Shown piece by piece: positions 51,117 through 59,514 of a DNA stretch of 64,000 nt. The DNA is from Clostridiales bacterium Firm_14 (GTDB taxonomy: Bacteria > Bacillota > Clostridia > Saccharofermentanales > Saccharofermentanaceae), in assembly GCA_001604135.1 (NCBI GenBank), contig LVAT01000017.1, positions 1 through 64,000 of the forward strand. The letters are read 5' to 3'. Positions within the stretch are counted from its first letter, which is position 1. Each line of letters opens with the position of its first letter. Below the pieces are notes generated by a model, which saw only the letters and a program-made list of their open reading frames with translations, was not told where the DNA came from and made no database searches. Made by a program: the position numbers and the translations under genes.

Positions 51117-51640
51117 GGTAATTTACTCTTTAATCCTGTCTTTTCGATAACCGCTACGAGCGGCAGTCCTAATACTACTAAAACGGCAGCTTCGCCGCCT
51201 GCTACGGTGAGCATGGTTATTACAACTTCCTGCCACGTTACCGTGTCTAACAAAAGGAACGGGAGATAGCCTCCGACGATGATGCCGTTGCATACAACGG
51301 GCGGAATGATGCCGAGCCATTTGTTCTTCTTTCCGATGAGGTATGAGAGATAACCTGCAAGGAGCGTCGCGACCGTGCCGCCGATGATGTCGACGGGGCC
51401 GAGATTATCCGGATTTAAGAGGTTCGAGATAAGGCATCCCAGAGTAACGCCGGGGATCATGCCCCAGGAGAATATCGGAAACACCGTCATGACCTCAGAG
51501 ATCCTTGCCTGGATCGGGCCGTATGAGATCGGCGCGAGGAAATATGTGAGCACGACGTAGAGCGCGGCAACGATACCGTTGAAAACGATAAATCTTATGA
51601 GCCTTCTGTTCTTTGCCTGTTTTGAAATCGTATCTGTCAT
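51113..51640 (-). CDS. queT: QueT-family ECF transporter substrate-binding subunit
   Basis: A 175-residue membrane protein with about five to six TM helices. IVFNGIVAALYVVLTYFLAPISYGPIQARISEVMTVFP is the QueT signature (queuosine-precursor S component of ECF transporters), with GTLGCLISNLLNP and CNGIIVGGYLPF further on. It would bind preQ1/queuine and pair with the shared EcfA/EcfT module coded elsewhere. It is in the middle of an operon, one base after the Gfo/Idh gene, and no preQ1 riboswitch can precede it at this spot. Confidence 0.9.
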   Translation of the reverse strand: MTDTISKQAKNRRLIRFIVFNGIVAALYVVLTYFLAPISYGPIQARISEVMTVFPIFSWGMIPGVTLGCLISNLLNPDNLGPVDIIGGTVATLLAGYLSYLIGKKNKWLGIIPPVVCNGIIVGGYLPFLLLDTVTWQEVVITMLTVAGGEAAVLVVLGLPLVAVIEKTGLKSKLP

Positions 51641-51641
51641 A

Positions 51642-52601
51642 TCACATCATTGAGCGGATCGTATCGTTGATCTGGCATATCCTTATGGTTCTGCTCCAAG
51701 GCATCTCGGGAGCCTGGATGAGTCCTTTCGAGATCGCATTGGCGCAGGATTCGAATTCGTATACGTATCCCTTTAAGTAATTCTTGTCTGCTTCGGCTTC
51801 ATCGAGCAACACATCATCAGTCGAATACAGGGATATCTTCCTGTAGTTGTTGATGTTGGTGAACTTGATCTTGCCCCTCTCACCTGTTATCACGCCGTCC
51901 TTGTCGGTATTCGCACACATCGTAACGTAGAAGTTGCCTAAGATGCTGCCGTCATCTGTCTCAAGGGAGTATGTGGTGTCTCTGTCGATGCCTGATGAAT
52001 CTTTTCTTGCAAAGACTCTCGACACCTTAATGTCGTCACCCATGAAAGAGAGTGCGAAGTTCGTCGTGTAAACGCCGAGATCCAGATAGCTTCCGCCGCC
52101 TAACACAGTGCTGTTAAGCCTCGGAACACTCTCGATGTCGTAGCCTAAGTTTGCTGTTACATACTTGACCTGTCCGAGCCTGCCCTTCTCGATCCACTCG
52201 AGCGCTTTCTTATGAAGCGGCAGATAAGATGTCCACATAGCTTCGGCAACAAAAACGCCTCTGTTCTTTGCTTCGAAGAAGATGCTGTCTGCTTCGGCCT
52301 TGCTCATTGCAAAAGGCTTCTCGATCAGGACGTTCTTGTATTCCTTGATACATAAAATGGCATGCTCGTAGTGGTATGTATTGGGTGTTGCAATATAGAC
52401 GAGGTCGATATCAGGAGATTTTACGAGCTTCTCATAGCCTGTAAAAACCTTTGCATCAGGGCAGTGGGCAGCGGCAAACTTCTTTGCCTTGGCTCTTTCT
52501 CTTGATGCAACGCCTTCGATAACTACCTTCTTGTTGCCCTTAAGACTGTCGCAAACTTTTGCAGCAATCGTTCCGCAACCAATGATACCGACTCTAAGCA
52601 T
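51642..52601 (-). CDS. Gfo/Idh/MocA-family oxidoreductase
   Basis: A 319-residue NAD(P)-dependent dehydrogenase. The N-terminal Rossmann motif is GIIGCGTIAAKVCDSLKG; YIATPNTYHYEHAILCIKEYKNVLIEKPFAMSKAEAD holds the conserved EKP with catalytic Lys; a SYLDLGVYTTNFALSF strand supplies Asp-x-x-x-Tyr-like residues. It is probably a sugar or inositol-like polyol dehydrogenase. AGAGG precedes the ATG and a TATAAT is just upstream. It heads the operon with queT, the methyltransferase and the CmpB protein, whose functions seem unrelated. Confidence 0.9.
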   Translation of the reverse strand: MLRVGIIGCGTIAAKVCDSLKGNKKVVIEGVASRERAKAKKFAAAHCPDAKVFTGYEKLVKSPDIDLVYIATPNTYHYEHAILCIKEYKNVLIEKPFAMSKAEADSIFFEAKNRGVFVAEAMWTSYLPLHKKALEWIEKGRLGQVKYVTANLGYDIESVPRLNSTVLGGGSYLDLGVYTTNFALSFMGDDIKVSRVFARKDSSGIDRDTTYSLETDDGSILGNFYVTMCANTDKDGVITGERGKIKFTNINNYRKISLYSTDDVLLDEAEADKNYLKGYVYEFESCANAISKGLIQAPEMPWSRTIRICQINDTIRSMM

Positions 52602-52757
52602 ATTTAGACCTCTAAATTATAATATTTAAGCAACTCTCTAATTGTATTGAGGGTTAAGAGGTGTGTCAATCTATGAATTGAACAAGCCTTATCTTATGGA
52701 CATTGAGGCATTCTTGTTTTATTTTTATTGCTAAAGATTTCGAAAAGAGAACGTCCG

Positions 52758-53675
52758 GTGACCATAGGTATTTTGAATAAGTTATCGCCCAGGAAGAGAG
52801 GCATCGTATACCTCATTTTGTCGTCATTTGCATTTGCATGCATGGCTTTGTTCATTAACCTCGCAGGAGACATGCCCGTCTTCCAGAAGGCCTTCTTCAG
52901 AAATCTCGTTGCGATAATAATGTCTTATACGATCCTTTTCAGATCGCCTGAGAAATTCAAGATAAAGAAAGCTTCTTTCCCCTTTGTACTCATGCGCGCA
53001 TTGTTCGGCACGATAAGCGTTATCTGCAACTTCTACGCGATATCTGCCACGAACATGTCTGATGCAATGATGCTTAACAAGCTCTCGCCTTTCTTTGCGA
53101 TGCTGACGTCGATAATCATCCTTAAGGAAGCTGCTGACGGCTTCCAGTGGGCTTGCATCCTCACAGCTATCGCCGGGGCCGTATTTGTCGTAAAACCGTC
53201 TTTCCTGTTTGGAAACATGGGTGTTGCGGGAGATAACCTCTTCCCTCTGGCAATAGCTCTTATCGGAGGCATCTTTGCAGGGATCGCTTATGCATTCTTA
53301 AGAAAAGCAACGGTCAAGGGAGAAAGAGGGATCATTGTAGTCGCGTTCTTTTCGACATTCTCATGCGTTACCCTGATCCCGTTCATAATCGCCACATATC
53401 AGCCCATAACATGGCTGCAGTTCTTCTACTGCTGCATGACCGGCGTGGCAGCCTGCTTCGGACAGTTATTCATTACTTCCGCATATTCAGCATGCCCTGC
53501 AAAGGAAATATCGATCTACGATTATTCGACCGTAATCTTTACCGCTTTGCTGGGTCTTATCTTCTTAGCTGAGATCCCGGACATGATAAGCATAATCGGA
53601 TACGCCATAATCATCGGCGCATCCGTCATGAATTACCTCTATAACAACAATTACTTGAGATTCAAGAAATCCTGA
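52758..53675 (+). CDS. EamA-family (DMT) transporter
   Basis: An about 305-residue protein with ten TM helices, two EamA repeats (RGIVYLILSSFAFACMALFINLAG ... ILKEAADGFQWACILTAIAGAVFV and GIFAGIAYAFLRKA ... EIPDMISIIGYAIIIGA). It probably exports a small metabolite. The track's TTG start at 52728 has no RBS; I prefer GTG 52758, but TTG 52773 is also possible. It converges on the HAD gene and overlaps its 3' end by about 25 bases. Confidence 0.85.
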   Translation: MTIGILNKLSPRKRGIVYLILSSFAFACMALFINLAGDMPVFQKAFFRNLVAIIMSYTILFRSPEKFKIKKASFPFVLMRALFGTISVICNFYAISATNMSDAMMLNKLSPFFAMLTSIIILKEAADGFQWACILTAIAGAVFVVKPSFLFGNMGVAGDNLFPLAIALIGGIFAGIAYAFLRKATVKGERGIIVVAFFSTFSCVTLIPFIIATYQPITWLQFFYCCMTGVAACFGQLFITSAYSACPAKEISIYDYSTVIFTALLGLIFLAEIPDMISIIGYAIIIGASVMNYLYNNNYLRFKKS

Positions 53676-54313
53676 ACGTCCTTTAACGAAGGCAGGATAA
53701 CGTCTGCCAGCCCCTTCATCTCATCATCTGGCTGAATGATGTCAGGAACCATTATCGTATAAAGTCCTGATGCCTTGCATGACCTTACTCCGTTAAACGA
53801 ATCTTCGAGTCCCACGCCCTCTTCAGGCTTTACTCCCAAAGCTTCACAGGCCAGTAAGAATATCTCCGGATCAGGCTTGGATCTTGTTACCTGATCACCT
53901 GTTACCAGGGCATCGAAAAAGCCGAGCGCTCCCAAAGGGCCCATCTGTGACGTGACTTCTTCTCTAGAGGATGAAGATGCAATGGCAAGCTTCATTCCTG
54001 CCCTCTTCATTGCGCTTAAAAGCTCGAGCGTATGAGGCTTTAACGGGACCTTGCCGTTATCAGCCAGCTCATTATAGATGACCCGGAGTTCCCTCTCGTA
54101 GGGCTCACCGGGCTCGCCGTAAACCCGCTTAAATTCATCTACCGTGGCCTGTTTGTTCTTTCCGATAACGCTTATTCCGTAGTCACGGATACCGGGAAAG
54201 CCATACTTGTCGCCTATCTGCTCCCAAATAGACAGGACTGTCCTCTCTGAATCGAGGATCAGTCCGTCCATGTCAAAAATCGCTGCTTTATAGTTTCTAT
54301 TGATGCTCTCCAT
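53651..54313 (-). CDS. HAD-family phosphatase (beta-phosphoglucomutase-like)
   Basis: A 220-residue HAD hydrolase of the cap-C1 type. FDMDGLILDSE is motif I with two Asp, IASSSSREEV motif II, SKPDPEIFLLACEAL motif III with the Lys, and GLEDSFNGVRSCKASGL motif IV. It probably dephosphorylates a sugar or nucleoside monophosphate. It overlaps the carB-dapF stop by one base (TGATG), so it is coupled to that operon. Tail overlaps the convergent EamA gene. Confidence 0.9.
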   Translation of the reverse strand: MESINRNYKAAIFDMDGLILDSERTVLSIWEQIGDKYGFPGIRDYGISVIGKNKQATVDEFKRVYGEPGEPYERELRVIYNELADNGKVPLKPHTLELLSAMKRAGMKLAIASSSSREEVTSQMGPLGALGFFDALVTGDQVTRSKPDPEIFLLACEALGVKPEEGVGLEDSFNGVRSCKASGLYTIMVPDIIQPDDEMKGLADVILPSLKDVQDFLNLK

Positions 54314-57300
54314 CAGACCTCCATGGTTCCTTCGAAAACCTTAGCGCAGTTACCTGTCATGTAGACAGTATCATCTGTGTATCTGATGATGAGGTCGCCG
54401 CCCTTAAGGATTACCCTGATATCTTCGCCCTTCTTGCAGAAGCCGTTCTCACATGCTGCGACTACTGTTGCGCATGCGCCTGTTCCGCAGGCCATCGTCT
54501 CGCCTGAGCCTCTCTCCCATACTCTCATCTTGAGTGTATGGTCGTCTATGACTTTGACGAACTCGGTGTTGACTCTCTCAGGGAAGATGTCAGTAGAGTA
54601 TTCGAACTTGGGGCCGATGTTGTTTAGGTCTAAAACATCAACAAGATCGGTGAATACAACGGCATGAGGGTTACCCATTGATACCGCTGTAATGTTATAT
54701 TCATCGCCGTCTATATTTACCGGAACGTTGATCGCTTTGTCTCCGGGGAGCGTGCAGGGGATCTTTGCAGGAACAAGTTCTGCCTTGCCCATGTCGACCT
54801 TAACACGTGCTACGACGCCGCCCAATGTCATGAGCTCTAACGTCTTGATGCCGCTCTTAGTCTCGATCTTCATGTGTCTCTTCTTGTGGCCGCGCTCATC
54901 GTACATGTACTTGGCAACGCATCTTATGGCGTTACCGCACATCATGCCCTCAGAACCGTCAAGATTGAACATGATCATTCTGCAGTCAGCGACCTTCGAA
55001 GGTGCGATCAGGACGATACCGTCACCTCCGACACCGAAGTGTCTGTCACTCATGTAGACAGAAAGTGACTCAGGCGAGGATACCATGCTCTCCATGCAGT
55101 CGATATAGATGTAGTCGTTGCCTGCACCCTGCATCTTGATGAAGTTGATCTTCCTTCTCTTGTCACGCATGTTGTTGATGTCAACGAGCTCTGTGTTGAT
55201 CTCGGAGAAGTGGCTCATGAGTGAATCTGCAAGTGCGTCTGCAGTATCGATAGCCGTAAGGCAGGGGATTCCGAGCATGACTGCTCTTCTTCTGAGTTTT
55301 ACGGAGTCTCTCGCAGGAAGTCTGCCCTTTGCGGATGTCGAGATGATGTAGTTGATCTTGCCGCTCTCAAGAAGCGTCATGGTGTTGTTCTCATCGGACT
55401 CGTGGATCTTGGATACCGCAGTAACTTCCATTCCGGCCTGTCTTAAGGCTTCGGCCGTACCATGTGTCGCATAGAGCTTGAAGCCCATGATATCGAACTT
55501 CTTTGCTATCTCGACGATCTCCATCTTGTCGGAATTTCTTACCGTGATGAATACGCCGCCGCGCTTGTACATCTTGTAGCCAGCTGCCACAAGGCCCTTA
55601 TACAGTGCTTCTGAGAGGTTTCTGCCGACGCCCAATACCTCGCCGGTGGATTTCATTTCAGGTCCTAACTGCGTATCTACGTCAGTGAGCTTCTCGAAGG
55701 AGAATACAGGAACCTTAACAGCCGTATAAGGCGACTGTCTGTAGAAACCTGTACCGTAATCCATGTCAGCAAGAGGCGTGCCGAGGCTTACTTCGATGGC
55801 AACGTCTACCATCGGGATGCCCGTAACCTTGCTCATGTAAGGAACCGTTCTCGATGCTCTCGGGTTGACCTCGATTACATAGATCCTGTTGTCCTTAACG
55901 ATGTACTGGATATTTACGATACCTGTTGACTTAAGTCCGTCGCAGAGAGCGATCGTGGTATCAGCGAGCTTCTTATACATATCGTCGTAGATATGCTTTG
56001 CAGGATACATCGCGATGGAGTCACCGGAGTGGATTCCCGCACGCTCAACGTGCTCCATAAGACCCGGGATAAGTACATCCTTACCGTCGTAGATCGCATC
56101 TACTTCGATCTCCTTGCCCTGGATATACTTGTCGATGAGGACAGGGTTCTCAATGCCCTGGGCAAGGATGATCCTCATGTACTCGTTAACGTCTTCGTCG
56201 TTGAAGGCGATGATCATGTTCTGACCGCCAAGAACGTAAGAAGGTCTTAAGAGTACAGGATATTCAAGTGTATTTGCAGCCTTAAGAGCTTCCTCCAATG
56301 TGAGGACTGAGAAGCCCTTAGGTCTTGCGATTCCGAGTCTCTCTAAGAGTGCGTCGAATCTCTCACGGTCTTCTGCCATGTCGATGGAATCAGCAGATGT
56401 ACCGATGATGTTGACGTTGTTCTCAGATAATGTTTTCGTGAGCTTGATGGCTGTCTGGCCGCCGAATGCAACGACTACACCGAAAGGCTTTTCCTGGCGA
56501 ACGATGTTCATTACGTCTTCAGGTGTCAGAGGCTCGAAATAGAGTCTGTCGCCTGTATCAAAGTCTGTGGATACAGTCTCAGGGTTGTTATTTACGATGA
56601 CAACTCTGTAGCCTAAATTTCTCAAAGCGTGTACGCAGTGAACTGCAGCATAGTCGAACTCGATGCCCTGGCCGATCCTGATCGGGCCTGAACCGAATAC
56701 GATTACGGTCTGCTTGTCCTTATCGCCTGCCTTCTCGAAATCAGCTTCATTCTCGCCGCCTTCCTCAGGTCTGTTGAATGTAGCGTAGAAGTAAGGTGTG
56801 TGTGCTTCGAACTCGCCTGCGCATGTATCAACCATCTTGAACGTCGGCTTGAGCTCATATGTAACGGGCTTGCCTGTGATCCTGGCGATAGCCTTGTCAG
56901 TAAAGCCTAATTTCTTTGCCTTTACGTATTCATCGAAAGAGATGTCTCTTCCGGAGATAGCCTTTTCGAACTCAACAAGATTTCTGATCTTGGAGAGGAA
57001 CCACATGTCGATCTTGGTCTCAGCATTGATCTTCTCGATCTCTACGCCTCTTCTGATCGCTTCAGCAACATAGAAGAGTCTCTCGTCAGTAGGAGTTACG
57101 CAGCGCTCCATGAGGTCTTCGTCTGCTACTTCTTCCATCTTCTTAAGGTGGAGCGTGTCAGCTGAGATCTCTGCGCCTCTTACGGCCTTCATGAGCGCAC
57201 TCTCGAATGAATCGGAGATTGCCATGACTTCGCCCGTTGCCTTCATCTGTGTGCCGAGATTTCTCTTGGCATATACGAACTTGTCGAAAGGCCACTTCGG

Positions 57301-58371
57301 ATACTTAACTGCAACATAATCCAATGCAGGCTCGAAAGCAGCATAAGTGTGGCCTGTTACGGCATTTACGATCTCGTGGAGTCTGTAACCTATAGCGATC
57401 TTTGTAGCAACCTTTGCGATCGGATAACCTGTTGCCTTTGATGCAAGAGCAGATGATCTTGATACTCTCGGGTTAACTTCGATTACCGCATACTCGAATG
57501 AGTTCGGATTAAGCGCGAACTGGCAGTTACAGCCGCCTTCTACGCCCAATGCCTCGATGATGTTAAGTGATGCTGTTCTGAGCATCTGATACTCTTTGTC
57601 GGAGAGCGTTACTGCAGGAGCGATTACTATGGAGTCGCCCGTGTGAACGCCGACGGGGTCTAAGTTCTCCATCGAGCAGACCGTAATAACGTTGCCGTCC
57701 TTATCTCTAATTACTTCGAACTCGATCTCTTTCCAGCCTGCGATTCCGCGCTCGATCAGGACCTGTGTGATAGGAGATAAAGCAAGACCGTTTCTTGCGA
57801 TCTCGTGGAGCTCAGCTTCATCGTTAGCGATACCGCCGCCTGTTCCGCCCAATGTGAAGGCAGGTCTTACGATAACGGGGTAACCGATCTCTTTTGCAAA
57901 ATCCATTGCATCTTCAACTGTCGTTACGACCTTCGAAGGAATGCAGGGCTGGCCGATCGCTTCCATCGTGTCCTTGAACATCTGACGGTCTTCAGCCTTG
58001 TCGATACACTCGGGAGAAGAACCCAGGAGCTTAACGCCGTGGGATTCAAGGAATCCTTCTTTTGCGAGCTGCATGCAGAGCGTAAGCGCTGTCTGTCCGC
58101 CAAGACCTGAGAGGATCGAGTCGGGCTTTTCTGTCTCGATTATTCTCTTAACTGTCGTAAGCGTAAGAGGTTCGATGTAGATCTTATCTGCCATCGACTT
58201 GTCTGTCATGATGGTAGCAGGATTGGAGTTAAGGAGTACGATCTCGATGCCGTCTTCTCTTAATGCTCTGCAGGCCTGTGTACCTGCGTAGTCGAATTCT
58301 GCGGCCTGACCGATTACGATAGGGCCTGAACCGATAACAAGGACTTTACGTATAGTTTTATCGAGCGGCAT
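54313..58371 (-). CDS. carB-dapF: Single-frame fusion: carbamoyl-phosphate synthase large subunit and diaminopimelate epimerase
   Basis: A 1352-residue protein. Residues 1 to about 1067 are a complete CarB: VLVIGSGPIVIGQAAEFDYAG, two ATP-grasp halves (second half from VIVFGSGPIRIGQGIEFDYAA) and an MGS-like allosteric domain (about 930-1060). Residues 1068-1352 are a complete DapF: INFIKMQGAGNDYIYID, FGVGGDGIVLI, MMCGNAIRC (first catalytic Cys) and GSGETMACGTGACAT (second Cys). The reading frame is unbroken and no RBS precedes the internal Met at about residue 1068. CarB assembles carbamoyl phosphate with CarA; DapF epimerises LL-DAP to meso-DAP, fitting dapL in this window. carA lies one base upstream and HAD overlaps downstream. 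Confidence 0.93.
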   Translation of the reverse strand: MPLDKTIRKVLVIGSGPIVIGQAAEFDYAGTQACRALREDGIEIVLLNSNPATIMTDKSMADKIYIEPLTLTTVKRIIETEKPDSILSGLGGQTALTLCMQLAKEGFLESHGVKLLGSSPECIDKAEDRQMFKDTMEAIGQPCIPSKVVTTVEDAMDFAKEIGYPVIVRPAFTLGGTGGGIANDEAELHEIARNGLALSPITQVLIERGIAGWKEIEFEVIRDKDGNVITVCSMENLDPVGVHTGDSIVIAPAVTLSDKEYQMLRTASLNIIEALGVEGGCNCQFALNPNSFEYAVIEVNPRVSRSSALASKATGYPIAKVATKIAIGYRLHEIVNAVTGHTYAAFEPALDYVAVKYPKWPFDKFVYAKRNLGTQMKATGEVMAISDSFESALMKAVRGAEISADTLHLKKMEEVADEDLMERCVTPTDERLFYVAEAIRRGVEIEKINAETKIDMWFLSKIRNLVEFEKAISGRDISFDEYVKAKKLGFTDKAIARITGKPVTYELKPTFKMVDTCAGEFEAHTPYFYATFNRPEEGGENEADFEKAGDKDKQTVIVFGSGPIRIGQGIEFDYAAVHCVHALRNLGYRVVIVNNNPETVSTDFDTGDRLYFEPLTPEDVMNIVRQEKPFGVVVAFGGQTAIKLTKTLSENNVNIIGTSADSIDMAEDRERFDALLERLGIARPKGFSVLTLEEALKAANTLEYPVLLRPSYVLGGQNMIIAFNDEDVNEYMRIILAQGIENPVLIDKYIQGKEIEVDAIYDGKDVLIPGLMEHVERAGIHSGDSIAMYPAKHIYDDMYKKLADTTIALCDGLKSTGIVNIQYIVKDNRIYVIEVNPRASRTVPYMSKVTGIPMVDVAIEVSLGTPLADMDYGTGFYRQSPYTAVKVPVFSFEKLTDVDTQLGPEMKSTGEVLGVGRNLSEALYKGLVAAGYKMYKRGGVFITVRNSDKMEIVEIAKKFDIMGFKLYATHGTAEALRQAGMEVTAVSKIHESDENNTMTLLESGKINYIISTSAKGRLPARDSVKLRRRAVMLGIPCLTAIDTADALADSLMSHFSEINTELVDINNMRDKRRKINFIKMQGAGNDYIYIDCMESMVSSPESLSVYMSDRHFGVGGDGIVLIAPSKVADCRMIMFNLDGSEGMMCGNAIRCVAKYMYDERGHKKRHMKIETKSGIKTLELMTLGGVVARVKVDMGKAELVPAKIPCTLPGDKAINVPVNIDGDEYNITAVSMGNPHAVVFTDLVDVLDLNNIGPKFEYSTDIFPERVNTEFVKVIDDHTLKMRVWERGSGETMACGTGACATVVAACENGFCKKGEDIRVILKGGDLIIRYTDDTVYMTGNCAKVFEGTMEV

Positions 58372-58372
58372 A

Positions 58373-59452
58373 TTATTTGACCTCCTTGTTTTCCATCATG
58401 CTGATAAAGTCATCGAAAAGGAATTCCGTATCCTTAGGACCGCCACATGCTTCCGGGTGGAACTGCACTGAGTAAGCGGGCTTATCAAGATATCTGATTC
58501 CTTCGTTTGTTCCGTCGTTAACGTTGACGAAGTATTCTTTCGCGATATTGGTATCGATCGAATTGCTCTCGACCTGATAACCGTGGTTTTGTGATGTGAT
58601 GTAGACTCTGCCTGTCTCCAAGTTCTTAACAGGATGGTTAGCTCCTCTGTGTCCGTACTTGAGCTTCGATGTCTTAAAGCCGTGGGCAAGAGCTAAGATC
58701 TGGTGGCCTAAGCAGATTCCCATGATCGGGATGCCGGAATCCTTTAAGACCTTCATGGTCTCGATCGCCTTAGTATTGTCCTCAGGATCTCCGGGGCCGT
58801 TAGAGAGAAAGATTCCGTCAGGCTTTATCTCCATTACCTTTGCCGCATCAGTGTCAGCGGGAAGGAGATGAACTTCACAGGATCTCTTTGCGAGCTCTCT
58901 TGCGATATTGCTCTTGATGCCGAAGTCGAACATTGCAACCTTAAACTTGATTTCTCCTTCAGGTGATACGACCGTCTCTTCGGGTGTTGTGACTTCAGCG
59001 ACCGGATCCTTTATCCTGTAAGCCTTGATCTCATCTATCGAGAACTCGTCGGGACGGTCACAGATCGCGCCGTTCATCGTACCTGATTCTCTGAGGCACT
59101 TTGTAAGTGCTCTCGTGTCGATTCCCTTAAGTCCGGGAATTCCCTGTTCCTTAAGGAAAGTATCAAGATCCGTCTCACATCTGAAGTTCGAAGGAAGATC
59201 GCATACTTCTCTTACGATATAGCCGGAGACATTTACTTTCGAGCTCTCCATATCGGGAGTGATTATTCCGTAGTTGCCTATCAGGGGGAATGTCTGGACA
59301 ACTGCCTGACCCTTATAGCTCGGATCCGTCAGTGTCTCCAAATATGCTGTCATCGCGGTAGTAAAAACTATCTCGGAGATGACACTGCCTGAAGCACCCA
59401 TTGCTTCGCCTTCGTAAACGTTGCCGTTCTCTAATACCAGATAACGTTTCAT
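58373..59452 (-). CDS. carA: Carbamoyl-phosphate synthase small subunit
   Basis: A 359-residue glutaminase subunit that supplies ammonia to CarB. YLVLENGNVYEGEAMG begins it; IGNYGIITPDMES and PGLKGIDTRALTKCLRESGTMNG are small-subunit motifs; the GATase nucleophile Cys is in GICLGHQILALAHG, with HPEA near the end. One base separates it from carB, and its own 3' end supplies the carB RBS (AGGAGGTC). AGGGGG precedes the ATG. Its 62-base upstream gap is mostly the thrC terminator, so its promoter is unclear. Confidence 0.95.
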   Translation of the reverse strand: MKRYLVLENGNVYEGEAMGASGSVISEIVFTTAMTAYLETLTDPSYKGQAVVQTFPLIGNYGIITPDMESSKVNVSGYIVREVCDLPSNFRCETDLDTFLKEQGIPGLKGIDTRALTKCLRESGTMNGAICDRPDEFSIDEIKAYRIKDPVAEVTTPEETVVSPEGEIKFKVAMFDFGIKSNIARELAKRSCEVHLLPADTDAAKVMEIKPDGIFLSNGPGDPEDNTKAIETMKVLKDSGIPIMGICLGHQILALAHGFKTSKLKYGHRGANHPVKNLETGRVYITSQNHGYQVESNSIDTNIAKEYFVNVNDGTNEGIRYLDKPAYSVQFHPEACGGPKDTEFLFDDFISMMENKEVK

Positions 59453-59472
59453 TTCATCATGCCCCCTTTTAT

Positions 59473-59505
59473 AAAAAAGGCTTTTCCGTTGGGAGAAAAG
59501 CCTTA
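59473..59505 (-). terminator. Intrinsic terminator of the thrC operon
   Basis: On the minus strand AAGGCTTTTC, loop TCCCAACG, GAAAAGCCTT, then TTTTTATAAAA. It lies between thrC and carA, only about 20 bases before the carA start; its T-tail includes TATAAA, which could double as a -10 of carA. Confidence 0.85.
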
Positions 59506-59514
59506 AAAATCAAA

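Noticed and set aside
53651-53675. Tail overlap of EamA and HAD genes
   Set aside because: A 25-base convergent overlap is common and needs no special function.
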